Assembly: GCF_001512285.1 (NCBI RefSeq)
Contig: NZ_LNUV01000003.1
Span: 37,540 to 101,539 of the forward strand
Source of the DNA: Arthrobacter sp. EpRS71
Lineage (GTDB): Bacteria > Actinomycetota > Actinomycetes > Actinomycetales > Micrococcaceae
Direction of reading: 5' to 3'
DNA: 64,000 bases
Both the position numbers and the translations under genes were made by a program. A model generated the notes under the pieces. The model was not told the origin of the DNA, did not search any database, and saw nothing but the letters and a program-made list of their open reading frames with translations. Positions 54,739 through 63,789 of this stretch are shown one piece after another; the stretch's first letter is position 1; each line of letters opens with the position of its first letter.

Positions 54739-54978
54739 CTAGACGCACTCCACCCAGACGGAAACGCCCCACTGGCTCCAACTCCAGTTGCCGACGAACC
54801 GCCCACGGCCGGACGTCAGGCACCAGATGGCCATGGCGCCCAGAATTGCGAATGCGAGGACCATAAGAACAGCGAGCAGGACGAGGAACCAACCGTCGTA
54901 ACGAATGACCATATCGTCGATTTTGCTCCTGATTGCGGCCACGGTGCTGGGGGCCTGTACTGCTGTTGCAGCGAGCAT
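54739..54978 (-). CDS. 79-residue putative bacteriocin precursor
   Basis: The start ATG at 54978 is set by CGAGGGGGAAAT directly upstream; the longer frame to 55080 has no such site. Residues 1-29 are a hydrophilic leader, residues 30-52 one membrane helix, and residues 53-79 a tail starting CLTSGRGRF and ending VWVECV, with four Trp and Cys at 53 and 78. No double-Gly leader or Sec signal with a cleavage site is seen. Being first in an operon with an ABC exporter and an intramembrane-type peptidase, the tail is a plausible secreted antimicrobial or signal peptide, perhaps disulphide-closed. No homologue recognised. Confidence 0.65.
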   Translation of the reverse strand: MLAATAVQAPSTVAAIRSKIDDMVIRYDGWFLVLLAVLMVLAFAILGAMAIWCLTSGRGRFVGNWSWSQWGVSVWVECV

Positions 54979-55144
54979 ATTTCCCCCTCGGAAATGATGA
55001 TCTGTACGGCGCCGATGAGTTTCGGCACCCACGAGGAGGCTAGATACCTTGAGCGGCCCCCTAGCCGCCCGACAGCCCAAATAGGTACCAATAGCGGCAA
55101 AGTTGAGTGGGGAAAACCGCTTGCACAGAAGAATTCGGTGTCAT

Positions 55145-56797
55145 CTAGGGGGTGCCCGCCAGATCCGTGGAGTCCACCAGCTCGTCCACGTACTGCAACG
55201 CGAACCACAACTCAGCACGCACCTGCGCCTGGTTGAGGTCCATGTCCAGCAGTTCGCCGAGCACGCCGATTTGGCGTCGCACGCTGTTCCTGTGCAGCCC
55301 CAGCAGCTTGGCGGAGCCGTCCCAGCTGCCGTTTTCGCTGAGCCAACCTCGCAAGACGGTCAGCAACGGGTCACGGCGGTCCGGTTCCTGAGCGAGTACT
55401 GGCGCAAGCAGCCGTGCGGCCAGCAGGGTTCCGGCTTCGCGCCCCAAAAGGCCCGCCACGGACCACGTCACCTCGTCCACCCGCGCGCTCTTGCCGGAGG
55501 CCGCCACACGGCCCCGCAGGGAGCTCACCCGTTGGTAGGCCGCCTGGAGACCAAGAAGCTCAGTTGGTTCGCCGATCACCAGCCGCCAACCAAGTTTCTC
55601 CACATCGGCGAGTAATGAGTCATCCACCTTGAAACGGGTAATGGCAGCGAAACCGTAGTCAGTAATCTCCACCAGCTTGGTGTCGAAAAGCCTGCGCCAT
55701 TGCAGAAGCTCGCGGACCGGGCCGTCGTCCGCGCCGTCCACCCTGACACCTTGGATTACCCGCATCTGCCCGGATCTAGTGGAAGCCAAGCTTTGGGCCA
55801 GCAGGTCCCTGAGTCCGTTGACGTGCTTAGTGCCGCCCGACGTCATCGATTCAGGGTGCAGCAGCATCGCAGTGGCCAACTGGCTTGGAGCAAGCGAACC
55901 GCTGGTCCGCTGCCGCACCAACAGCTCCAGCAACCCCACGGCCGACTGCACCACGCTGTTTTGGGCAGGCGTCAGGGGGGCATCCGAGCCGAGGATCAGT
56001 GCGCCCAGGTTGGCGTCCTTGGTACTCCGCAAAGGATGCCCGAACACCAGCGCCGATCCCGGTTGGTCGAAACCGTCCATTTCTACCCGCGGCCCGCTGC
56101 CGGTCAGCAACCGTTCCAGCATGGGCGCCAGCAAAGAATGCTCGACGCCGGTGCTGCCGCCGGCGTTGTGCCCGCCTGTGGACTGGTGCCCGGCACCCTG
56201 CCCGGTTGTGCTGTGCCCTCGCGCCCGAACCCGCCCGTCCGCGCCAACAAGGACAGCCCACACGGGCACCCGCTGAACCAGGGCCGCGAGCAGTTCGTGT
56301 TCTGGCCTGGGGGAGAGGACTGCCCGCATGAGTTGGCGATTGGTGTCTGCCAGTTGCCGGAAGACCCTTGCGTTATCCGTTTCCAGGAGCTGCGAGAATT
56401 CCAGCCCGATCGCTGCGAACGGCAAGGATTCCGGAACTTCGAACAAGGTGAGGTTGTGCCGGCGGCAGGCATCCACCAAGGCGTCGGGGACGGCATCGAA
56501 ATACGGCCTGATCCCGAAGCCCAGCGCCGCCACCTTCGCGTCCACCAGCCGTTGGACGTAGGCATCCACCTTCGCCGCCGAGCCGCCATTCCCCAGGAAA
56601 GGCAGCCCGGCGGTCAGGAGAAACTCCCCCTCCGGCAGGTACGGGGTGGGGTCCTCCAGCTCACTGGGTTCCACCCACCGCAGCAGCGAGGCGCCACTGC
56701 CGCCGTCGTGAAGCATTGCCAACTCCGGCGGCAGCTGCTCCAGGAACTGTTCGAGAGTGACGAAACTCAGGCGGGCGGTGGCGGGCTCAGGCGACAT
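55145..56797 (-). CDS. PucR-family transcriptional regulator
   Basis: 550 residues from ATG at 56797. The N-terminal PucR domain (about residues 1-130) includes GFGIRPYFDAVPDALVDACRRHNLTLFEVP; the C-terminal PucR helix-turn-helix includes WLSENGSWDGSAKLLGLHRNSVRRQI. PucR proteins control nitrogen-compound catabolism. Its start overlaps the end of alr by 11 bases, so it is translated with the racemase, and it likely controls the divergent permease-oxidase pair. Confidence 0.87.
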   Translation of the reverse strand: MSPEPATARLSFVTLEQFLEQLPPELAMLHDGGSGASLLRWVEPSELEDPTPYLPEGEFLLTAGLPFLGNGGSAAKVDAYVQRLVDAKVAALGFGIRPYFDAVPDALVDACRRHNLTLFEVPESLPFAAIGLEFSQLLETDNARVFRQLADTNRQLMRAVLSPRPEHELLAALVQRVPVWAVLVGADGRVRARGHSTTGQGAGHQSTGGHNAGGSTGVEHSLLAPMLERLLTGSGPRVEMDGFDQPGSALVFGHPLRSTKDANLGALILGSDAPLTPAQNSVVQSAVGLLELLVRQRTSGSLAPSQLATAMLLHPESMTSGGTKHVNGLRDLLAQSLASTRSGQMRVIQGVRVDGADDGPVRELLQWRRLFDTKLVEITDYGFAAITRFKVDDSLLADVEKLGWRLVIGEPTELLGLQAAYQRVSSLRGRVAASGKSARVDEVTWSVAGLLGREAGTLLAARLLAPVLAQEPDRRDPLLTVLRGWLSENGSWDGSAKLLGLHRNSVRRQIGVLGELLDMDLNQAQVRAELWFALQYVDELVDSTDLAGTP

Positions 56798-58019
56798 TGC
56801 CCTGCCCGGCGGCGGCCGGCTCCTGGTAGTCGGGGCACCGGTACGCACTAGTCGCGTACGCCCGGGGGAGCCGGGGCGCAATCCTGTTGATGATCTCGTC
56901 CCCGTGGCTGCCGATCGCGGCACCCCAATCGTCGGCGCTCGCCGCCCCACATGCCGGGTCGCCGAACAACACGGCGGTGTCGCCGACGTCGATTCCTCCT
57001 GCGTCCGGTCCCAGATCCACCATGAACTGGTCCATGCACACCTTGCCGATCACGGGCACGCTGCGTCCTCCAATGTTCACCACGGAGCGGCCACTGATGC
57101 CCTTGGGGATGCCGTCCGCATAGCCGAGCGGGATGAGGCCGAGGTACCGGGGTTCATAGGTGATGGCCTGGTGTTCGTAGCTCACACCGGTGCCGGCCGG
57201 AACTTTTTTGACCATGACCAGCGGCGCCGTCACGCTGAGCGCGGGGCGCAGTCCGAAGTCCGCCGGGTCCAAGTGATCAGCGGGGGCGAGGCCGTAGATG
57301 GCGAGCCCTGCACGCACCATGTCGAAGTGGAATTCGGGCCGGTCCAGGATGTTTGCGGAGCTGGACACGTGCCGGAGTTCAGGGTTCAGCCCGGCTTCGT
57401 GGGCCTCGCGGACGGCGTCCTCGAACTCGGCCACAGCAGTGGCGTTTCCCGGATGTGCGGGGACGTCGGCCCAGGCCAGGTGGGTCCAGAGGCCTAGAAC
57501 GCGAAGGGTCCCGTCCAGTTCGGCTTGCCGCGCCCGGGCCACGAGTTCGGCCCAGTCTTCCTTGCGCGCGCCGCCGCGGCTCAGGCCGCTGTCCAGTTCC
57601 AGGTGCACGACGGCGGGACGGCCTAGGCGCGCAGCGATGCCTTCCAGCACCTCCAGTTGGCCGACGCTCCCGAGGGACACATCGACGTCGTTTTCGAGGG
57701 CTTCAAGAATGGTGGCGCTGGTCTGGGATGCCAGATACAGCCACGAAAGGATGGGTACTGTGATCCCGGCCTGCCGCAGGGAGATGGCTTCGGTGAGCTG
57801 GGCGGTTCCCAGCCAGTCAGCCCCTGCATCCACTGCGGTTCGCGCCACTTCCACCAGTCCGTGGCCGTACGCGTTTCCCTTCACCACGGCCATGAAATAC
57901 GGGGCCTTGGTGCGCTTTTTCAGGGCTTTGACATTGTCTGAAATCGCGGACAGGTCCACGGTGACCTGTCCTGAAAGGGCCGCCGGGGCAGCCACTTGAT
58001 ATTGTGCATTACGTCTCAT
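56787..58019 (-). CDS. alr: Alanine racemase-family PLP enzyme
   Basis: 410 residues. PLP lysine in MAVVKGNAYGHG, second-base Tyr in AGTGVSYEHQ, and GLIPLGYADGIPKGISG typical of Alr. Interconverts L- and D-alanine or another amino acid. The company of pucR, an amino-acid permease and an amine oxidase suggests a catabolic racemase rather than the housekeeping cell-wall enzyme. Confidence 0.9.
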   Translation of the reverse strand: MRRNAQYQVAAPAALSGQVTVDLSAISDNVKALKKRTKAPYFMAVVKGNAYGHGLVEVARTAVDAGADWLGTAQLTEAISLRQAGITVPILSWLYLASQTSATILEALENDVDVSLGSVGQLEVLEGIAARLGRPAVVHLELDSGLSRGGARKEDWAELVARARQAELDGTLRVLGLWTHLAWADVPAHPGNATAVAEFEDAVREAHEAGLNPELRHVSSSANILDRPEFHFDMVRAGLAIYGLAPADHLDPADFGLRPALSVTAPLVMVKKVPAGTGVSYEHQAITYEPRYLGLIPLGYADGIPKGISGRSVVNIGGRSVPVIGKVCMDQFMVDLGPDAGGIDVGDTAVLFGDPACGAASADDWGAAIGSHGDEIINRIAPRLPRAYATSAYRCPDYQEPAAAGQGNVA

Positions 58020-58117
58020 GGTTGAACACTATAGGTCATTTTGCACCGCGGTGAGAGGTGGCTCACATGCCAGTCTTGTGGAGGGGAAATCGAAACTACT
58101 TGGAAGGGACGTCAAGG

Positions 58118-59644
58118 GTGACTGTGCCTGTGAACACCGAAAATTCAGCGGCGCCGGCCGTCACGAGGCCAAGCCTCGGGGCTCAGCTTTTGCGACGCAA
58201 GCCCATTGGCCAGATGGTCAGTGAAGCCGGAAGCAGCGAGGGCGGTACGCCTTTGGTCCGCAGCTTCGGCGTCCTCCAGCTGACCATGATCAGCGTGGGC
58301 GCCACGCTGGGCACCGGCATCCTGGTGATCCTTGGTGAGTCCGTTCCGCTGGCAGGTCCGGCTATTTGGATCTCCTTCGTCATCGCCGGCCTCGCAGCGC
58401 TGCTCTCCGCCGTGTCCTACGCGGAAATGGCGGGGCTGGTCCCCGTGGCAGGCTCCAGCTACTCCTACTCCTACGCCACCATGGGCGAGGGCATGGCCTG
58501 GATCTGTGGGTGGTGCCTCGTGCTGGAATACGCAGTCTCTGTGGCCGCGGTAGCCGTTGGTGCGGGGCAGTACGTCAATGAGACGTTGGCGGCCTTTGGA
58601 CAGTTCCTTCCGGACGCCGTGAGCCAACCGCCCGGCGACGGCGGCGTGGTGAACCTCCCCGCGATGGTCATCGTGGTGCTGGCCATGATTCTTCTGGTGC
58701 GCGGTGCGCGGGAGAGCGCATGGATCAACACAGCCATCGTGATCGTCAAGGTGGGCATCCTCATCTTCTTCTGTGCCGTGGCCTTCACCGCCTTCAACGC
58801 AGGAAACTTCGAGCCGCTCCTGCCCATGGGTGCAGCAGGGGTTTCCGCCGCAGCCTCGAGTGTCTTCTTCTCCTACATCGGCTTCGATGCCGCCTCCACC
58901 GCCGGTGAAGAAGCCAAGAACCCCAAGCGCGACCTGCCCCGGGCCATCATGCTGTCCATGGTGATCGTCACCAGCATTTACGTCTTGGTTGCCGTGGCAG
59001 CCATCGGCGCCCGGCCGTGGAACTGGTTCGACGGTACCGAAGCTGCCCTGGTGCAGATCCTCCACGAGATCACCGGCCAGCCGTGGATCGCTTTGGTCTT
59101 CTCCGTCGGTGCTGTGCTTGCCATCGCCAGCATTGTGCTGACTGTTCTCTACGGCCAGACCCGCATCATGCTGTCCATGTCCCGCGATGGCATGGTTCCC
59201 AAGGTCTTTGGCCGTGTGTCCCGCCGCACGGGCACGCCGGTGGCCGGGACACTCATCATCGGCATCGCTGTTGCCCTCACCGCTGGCTTGGTCCCGCTCG
59301 GCGCCCTGGCCGACGCAACCAGCATCGGCACACTCTTCGCCTTCGCACTGGTGAACGTCGCGGTCATCTACCTCCGGCGCAACCGCCCCGATCTTGAGCG
59401 GAGCTTCCGGGTCCCGCTGTATCCCATCACGCCGATCCTGGGCACATTGATGTGCGCCTACCTGATGCTCAACCTGGGCGCCGACACGTGGATCACCTTC
59501 GGCGTATGGATGCTTGTGGGCATCGCCATCTACTTCGGCTATGGACGCCGGAACTCCAAGGTAGCCGCGCTCAGCGAGCAGGACTACCGTGAATTAACCA
59601 CCAGGGCCGTGAGCCCGGAACCTGTGAAAGCAGAAAACTCATGA
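58118..59644 (+). CDS. APC-family (CAT-type) amino acid permease
   Basis: 508 residues from GTG at 58118 (GGAAGGG nine bases upstream). Twelve to fourteen membrane segments; helix 1 motif MISVGATLGTGILVILG, and the GFDAASTAGEEAKNPKRDLPRAI loop of cationic amino acid transporters. Its stop overlaps the ATG of the amine oxidase (ATGA), so the carrier probably brings in the oxidase substrate. Confidence 0.88.
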   Translation: MTVPVNTENSAAPAVTRPSLGAQLLRRKPIGQMVSEAGSSEGGTPLVRSFGVLQLTMISVGATLGTGILVILGESVPLAGPAIWISFVIAGLAALLSAVSYAEMAGLVPVAGSSYSYSYATMGEGMAWICGWCLVLEYAVSVAAVAVGAGQYVNETLAAFGQFLPDAVSQPPGDGGVVNLPAMVIVVLAMILLVRGARESAWINTAIVIVKVGILIFFCAVAFTAFNAGNFEPLLPMGAAGVSAAASSVFFSYIGFDAASTAGEEAKNPKRDLPRAIMLSMVIVTSIYVLVAVAAIGARPWNWFDGTEAALVQILHEITGQPWIALVFSVGAVLAIASIVLTVLYGQTRIMLSMSRDGMVPKVFGRVSRRTGTPVAGTLIIGIAVALTAGLVPLGALADATSIGTLFAFALVNVAVIYLRRNRPDLERSFRVPLYPITPILGTLMCAYLMLNLGADTWITFGVWMLVGIAIYFGYGRRNSKVAALSEQDYRELTTRAVSPEPVKAENS

Positions 59645-61344
59645 CCATCGCCACTGAACTCCCCGTTGCTGATCCGCAGGGCCAAGCCCCTGCAGACGAG
59701 GCACCCATCACCATGCTGAACCCGGACTTCCCGTTCAGCTACGACCACTACCTGGCGCACCCGGACGGTTTGGGCTCTGTTCCCGAGGAGCTGTACGGAA
59801 CGGAAGTGGCCATCATCGGTGCCGGCCTGTCCGGGCTGGTCACGGCGTATGAACTCATGAAGCTCGGCCTCAAACCGGTCATCTACGAGGCCGACCAGAT
59901 CGGTGGGCGCCTCCGGACAGCAAGCTTCCCCTCGGCTCCAGGTGTGGTGGCCGATCTCGGTGGCATGCGGTTCCCGGTATCCGGCAAGGCCTTCTACCAC
60001 TACGTGGACCTGCTCGGCCTGGATACCAACGAGTTCCCCAACCCCATGGCGCCAGCCACGTCCAGCACGGTGATCGAGCTGGCGGGCAAGAAGCACTACG
60101 CCACCACGGCCGACGAACTGCCGGAGTTCTTCCGCGAAGTGGCCGACGCCTGGAAAGCCGCCGTTAACGATGGTGCTGCCTTCGCTGAAATGCAGGAGGC
60201 CATCAAGGCCCGCGATACCAAGCGGATCAAAGAACTCTGGAACGCGCTCCTGCCTGAGTTGGATGAGCAAACCTTCTACGGCTTCATCGCAGCCAGCAAG
60301 TCCTTCAAGGAGGCCGGCTTCGCGCACCGTGAAGCATTCGGCCAAGTGGGCTTCGGCACCGGTGGTTGGGATACCGACTTCCCCAACTCCATCCTCGAAA
60401 TCCTCCGTGTGGTCTACACCGACGCCGACGACCAGCACCGCTCCATTGCGGGAGGAGCGCAAAGGCTCCCCGAGGCACTCTGGAACCACGCGCCGTCGGG
60501 CCTTAAGTATTGGCCGGAAGGCACCTCGTTGGCTTCCCTGCACTCCGGTTCGCCGCGCGGAGCTGTGGACAACATCCGCCGGGCGGAGAACGGCGACCTC
60601 CTGGTCCGCGAGAACTGGGGGCGCGAGGCCACGTACCAAGCCGTGGTGACCACGTGCCAGTCCTGGTTGCTGTCCACGCGCATCCACACGGAGGAAGCGC
60701 TGTTCCCCGCCGAGTTGTGGACCGCGATTGAGCGTTCGCACTACATGCAGTCGTCCAAGACGTTCGTGATGGTGGACCGGCCGTTCTGGAAGGACATCGA
60801 TCCTGAGACCGGCCACGAGGTCTTGTCCATGACGCTCACCGACCGCCTGAACCGGGCAACGTACTTGCTCGACGACGGCCCGGACAAGCCCGCTGTGATC
60901 CTCCTGTCCTACACATGGAACGACGACGCCCTGAAATGGCTTGCGCTCACCGCCGAGGAGCGCGTGAAGCTCATGCTGCACTCCTTGGAGCAGATCTACC
61001 CGGGCGTGGACATTTCGAGCCACATCATCGGGCAGCCGATCACGGTGTCCTGGGAAGCGGACCCCAACTTCATGGGCGCGTTCAAGGCCAACCTGCCTGG
61101 ACACTACCGGTACCAGCAGCGCTTGTTCACGCACTTCAAGCAGGATCAGCTGGCGGAACACCAGCGCGGAATCTTCCTCGCGGGGGACGACGTGTCCTTC
61201 ACCGCTGGATGGGCCGAGGGTGCTGTGACCACGGGCCTGAACGCAGTGTGGGGAGTGGTGAACCACCTCGGCGGATCATCGGCCGCCGGAAACCCCGGTC
61301 CGGGCGACCTGCTGGACGAACTCGGCCCGATCAGCCTGGACTAA
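59641..61344 (+). CDS. Flavin monoamine oxidase, tryptophan/phenylalanine 2-monooxygenase-like
   Basis: 567 residues. FAD motif EVAIIGAGLSGLVTAYELMKLG, then VIYEADQIGGRL and DLGGMRFPVSGKAF, as in bacterial tryptophan 2-monooxygenase (IaaM) and phenylalanine 2-monooxygenase. C-terminal flavin end AGDDVSFTAGWAEGAVTTGLNAVW. Either oxidative deamination or oxidative decarboxylation to an amide is possible; which one cannot be told from sequence. Coupled to the permease gene. Confidence 0.87.
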   Translation: MTIATELPVADPQGQAPADEAPITMLNPDFPFSYDHYLAHPDGLGSVPEELYGTEVAIIGAGLSGLVTAYELMKLGLKPVIYEADQIGGRLRTASFPSAPGVVADLGGMRFPVSGKAFYHYVDLLGLDTNEFPNPMAPATSSTVIELAGKKHYATTADELPEFFREVADAWKAAVNDGAAFAEMQEAIKARDTKRIKELWNALLPELDEQTFYGFIAASKSFKEAGFAHREAFGQVGFGTGGWDTDFPNSILEILRVVYTDADDQHRSIAGGAQRLPEALWNHAPSGLKYWPEGTSLASLHSGSPRGAVDNIRRAENGDLLVRENWGREATYQAVVTTCQSWLLSTRIHTEEALFPAELWTAIERSHYMQSSKTFVMVDRPFWKDIDPETGHEVLSMTLTDRLNRATYLLDDGPDKPAVILLSYTWNDDALKWLALTAEERVKLMLHSLEQIYPGVDISSHIIGQPITVSWEADPNFMGAFKANLPGHYRYQQRLFTHFKQDQLAEHQRGIFLAGDDVSFTAGWAEGAVTTGLNAVWGVVNHLGGSSAAGNPGPGDLLDELGPISLD

Positions 61345-61358
61345 GTTCCCCTTGTCCG

Positions 61359-61416
61359 TTGCGAGGCCCGCTCTACGCCCCAAACCCACAGGTTAGGCCG
61401 CAGAGCGGGCCTCGCA
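61359..61416. repeat. Repeat family B, single unit B5
   Basis: Opens TTGCGAGGCCCGCTCTACGCC and closes GCAGAGCGGGCCTCGCA; the two ends are long complements with AAACCCACAGGTT between. It lies between the convergent oxidase and carbonic-anhydrase-like genes and may end transcription for both. Confidence 0.75.
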
Positions 61417-61423
61417 TTCGTCC

Positions 61424-61942
61424 TTAAGCGTGCATTTCCCGGTGCGCTGCAGCCAGCTCCTTGTAGTGGGCGGCGTTGTGCTTGACGCCCTCGAACTCCT
61501 CATCGCTGAGCTCCCGGCGCACTTTTGCTGGAACCCCGGCCACCAGGGACCGGGGCGGTATAACCGTGCCTTCAAGAACCACGGCGCCGGCAGCAATGAG
61601 CGAGCCGGAACCGATCACCGCGCCGTTGAGGATGGTGGCGCTCATGCCGATGAGGCAGTCGTCCTCCACAGTGCAGCCGTGAACTACTGCGCTGTGCCCC
61701 ACGGAGACGCGCTCGCCCACGGTGCAAGGAAAGCCGGGGTCGGCATGGAGGACCACGTTGTCCTGGAGGTTGGACCCTGCGCCCACGCTGATCGCGGCTA
61801 AATCGGCTCGAACGGAGACGCCATAGAAGGCGCTGGAGTCCTTGGCCAACGTGGCCTTGCCGATGATGGACGCAGTGGGTGCCACGAAGGCGGTTTCATG
61901 GATGGCCGGGGTGTCTCCGGCGAAAGTATAAGAGGGAGCCAT
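61424..61942 (-). CDS. Gamma-carbonic anhydrase-like hexapeptide-repeat protein
   Basis: 172 residues, left-handed beta-helix of about seven turns followed by a C-terminal helix. VGHSAVVHGCTVEDDCLIGM carries the His pair that binds zinc in gamma-carbonic anhydrases, with a further His in VVLHADPG. Could hydrate CO2 or be an inactive/acyl-CoA-binding relative (PaaY, YrdA type). Confidence 0.83.
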   Translation of the reverse strand: MAPSYTFAGDTPAIHETAFVAPTASIIGKATLAKDSSAFYGVSVRADLAAISVGAGSNLQDNVVLHADPGFPCTVGERVSVGHSAVVHGCTVEDDCLIGMSATILNGAVIGSGSLIAAGAVVLEGTVIPPRSLVAGVPAKVRRELSDEEFEGVKHNAAHYKELAAAHREMHA

Positions 61943-61966
61943 GGCCCCAGCTTAGTTCCCAAGTAG

Positions 61967-62014
61967 GTCGCAGATCAGGTCGTTCTCAGCGCTGGGAACG
62001 ACCTGATCTGCTAC
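61967..62014. repeat. Palindromic repeat family A, copy 4
   Basis: 48 bp hairpin matching copy 1 with one arm change (GTCGCAG for GTAGCAG). It ends exactly where the minus-strand methyltransferase stop codon (62015-62017) begins. Confidence 0.85.
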
Positions 62015-62680
62015 TCAGTTGGGTGCGGGGGTGCGGAGGAGCAGAAATTGGTAATGCTGGGACCAGTTTCCCGCGCCCGGCCCGGACTCCACGCCCACAC
62101 CCTCCGGCCACGTCCGGAAGTGCTCCACCGAGCCGTGTTCGCCAAAGATCCGGCGCACGGTATCGTCGCTGCGGCGGCTGAAGAAACGCCGCGGTTCTTC
62201 GAGATCTTCAGGGTTCAGGACTTCGTCGTCGTCACCGGACCAGAGCCCGACGGCGATCGGCGCACCAGGGGCGGTGACCCGCACAAGTTCGCTGACGACG
62301 TCGTGAATCCTGCTATTGGGGACGTGCAAAAGGGTGCTCATGGTCCAGGCGGCGTCGAAGACTGAAGCTGTAAAGGGCAGGTCCCGTCCGCTGGCCACCG
62401 AGGCGTCGAGTCCGGCCAATCGCGCCACATGAACGCTCTCCGAGGACAGATCAACGCCGGTGTAGTGCAGCCCGGCGCGGACGAACTCCACACCCTCCAC
62501 ACCGGTGCCGCAGCCGAGTTCCAGCAGTGAGTGCCGCAGCTCAGCCTTCAGCAGCCGGATGAACCATTCCCGGCATTCAATCCGGTGCGGGGTCAAAGCC
62601 CGGGTGTTCCGGACGGCAGCATGGCGGTTGTAGTAAACCGCCAAGTCAGCTTCGTGATCGGCCTCGGGGATGCCGTGCAT
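62015..62680 (-). CDS. Class I SAM-dependent methyltransferase
   Basis: 221 residues. Motif I LLELGCGTGVEGVEF, acidic loop TGVDLSSESVHVARL, and post-I AAWTMSTLLHVP. Methyltransf_11/25-type fold. The substrate is unknown. The last codons and stop adjoin palindrome A4, so the repeat has shaped the C-terminus. Confidence 0.82.
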   Translation of the reverse strand: MHGIPEADHEADLAVYYNRHAAVRNTRALTPHRIECREWFIRLLKAELRHSLLELGCGTGVEGVEFVRAGLHYTGVDLSSESVHVARLAGLDASVASGRDLPFTASVFDAAWTMSTLLHVPNSRIHDVVSELVRVTAPGAPIAVGLWSGDDDEVLNPEDLEEPRRFFSRRSDDTVRRIFGEHGSVEHFRTWPEGVGVESGPGAGNWSQHYQFLLLRTPAPN

Positions 62681-62701
62681 ACCCTCAGCATAGGAGTGGC
62701 G

Positions 62702-63553
62702 CTAGTTAAACACTACGGTGCGGGTGCCGTCCAAGAGGACCCGGTGTTCTGCGTGCCATTGGACCGCCTGAGCCAGCGTGCGGCCCTCCACATCGCGGCC
62801 CATCTGGACGAACTGGGCTGCCGTCCGGGCATGGTCCACACGGATGACTTCCTGCTCGATGATCGGCCCTTCGTCGAGGTCCGCCGTCACGTAATGGGCA
62901 GTGGCCCCAATGATCTTCACGCCGCGGGCGTGCGCCTGGTGGTAGGGCTTGGCGCCCTTGAAGGACGGAAGGAAGGAGTGGTGGATGTTGATGGCCCGGC
63001 CGTTCAGCTCAGTGCAGAGGTCGTTGGAGAGGATCTGCATGTAGCGGGCCAGGACCGTGAGTTCAACGTCGTGTTCGGCGATGAGCTTGAGCAGCGCGGC
63101 CTCTGCGTCGGCCTTGGTATCGGCAGTGACGGGAATGTGGTGGAACGGAATGCCGTAGAACTCCGCCAGTGACTCCAGGTCCCGGTGGTTGGACACGATT
63201 GCCGGGATCTCAATGGGCAGTGTTCCGCCGCGCTGGGCAAACAGGAGGTCGTTCAGGCAGTGGGCGTCCTTGGAACACAGGATCAGGGTGCGCACTTTTT
63301 GACCCACGGGATTGATCTGCCATGTCATGCCAAACGCTTCGGCCACCGGCCGCAGCGCCGCCGTCAGTTCCGTCTGGGAGCTCGACGTCGTCGCCTCCAC
63401 GCGCATGAAGAAGTTGCCGGTGCTGGGGCTTCCGTATTGCTGGGAGTCGGCGATGTTGCAGCCTGCCTCGAGCAGGGCGCCAGCCACCGCGTGCACGATG
63501 CCGGGGCGGTCGGGGCAGGAGAGTGTTACTACGAAAGCGGTGGAGTCAGTCAC
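62702..63553 (-). CDS. purU: Formyltetrahydrofolate deformylase
   Basis: 283 residues from GTG at 63553. N-terminal ACT domain (VVTLSCPDRPGIVHAVAGALLEAGCNI), C-terminal formyltransferase-fold domain with NIHHSFLPSFKGAKPYHQA and TADLDEGPIIEQ. Releases formate and THF from 10-formyl-THF, balancing one-carbon units. Divergent from glyA, whose leader has a ZTP riboswitch. Confidence 0.94.
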   Translation of the reverse strand: MTDSTAFVVTLSCPDRPGIVHAVAGALLEAGCNIADSQQYGSPSTGNFFMRVEATTSSSQTELTAALRPVAEAFGMTWQINPVGQKVRTLILCSKDAHCLNDLLFAQRGGTLPIEIPAIVSNHRDLESLAEFYGIPFHHIPVTADTKADAEAALLKLIAEHDVELTVLARYMQILSNDLCTELNGRAINIHHSFLPSFKGAKPYHQAHARGVKIIGATAHYVTADLDEGPIIEQEVIRVDHARTAAQFVQMGRDVEGRTLAQAVQWHAEHRVLLDGTRTVVFN

Positions 63554-63592
63554 ACGATCAAGCCTACCTGTGCTGCCTTGTTGTACTGTTAA

Positions 63593-63668
63593 CGGGTCGC
63601 AACTGGCGTTGGGTGGACTACCACCAGGGAGCGGCAATCATGAAGACCACGGATCGTACGCCTGGGCC
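63593..63668 (+). promoter_or_regulatory. ZTP (pfl) riboswitch upstream of glyA
   Basis: The conserved core is visible: ACTGGCG (63602-63608), then GGGTGGACTACCACC forming a short hairpin, CAGGGAGCGGC, and after a linker CGCCTGGGC (63659-63667), which makes the pseudoknot. ZTP riboswitches turn on one-carbon and purine genes when 10-formyl-THF is short. The expression platform would be in 63669-63789; I cannot assign a definite terminator. Confidence 0.85.
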
Positions 63669-63789
63669 GAGGGTCATGTCTTACCGTTGCACGCACGTGA
63701 CCGATCCCTCCGTCAAAAGGGGGACGCGGGAATGCTGCTGCCGGTAGCCTGACCTGTAGCACCACCCGTTGCCTAGCCAGGAGATTTCC

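Noticed and set aside
59584..61266. A 560-codon open frame opposite the flavin amine oxidase gene.
   Set aside because: Shadow frame; the plus-strand product shows complete FAD motifs.
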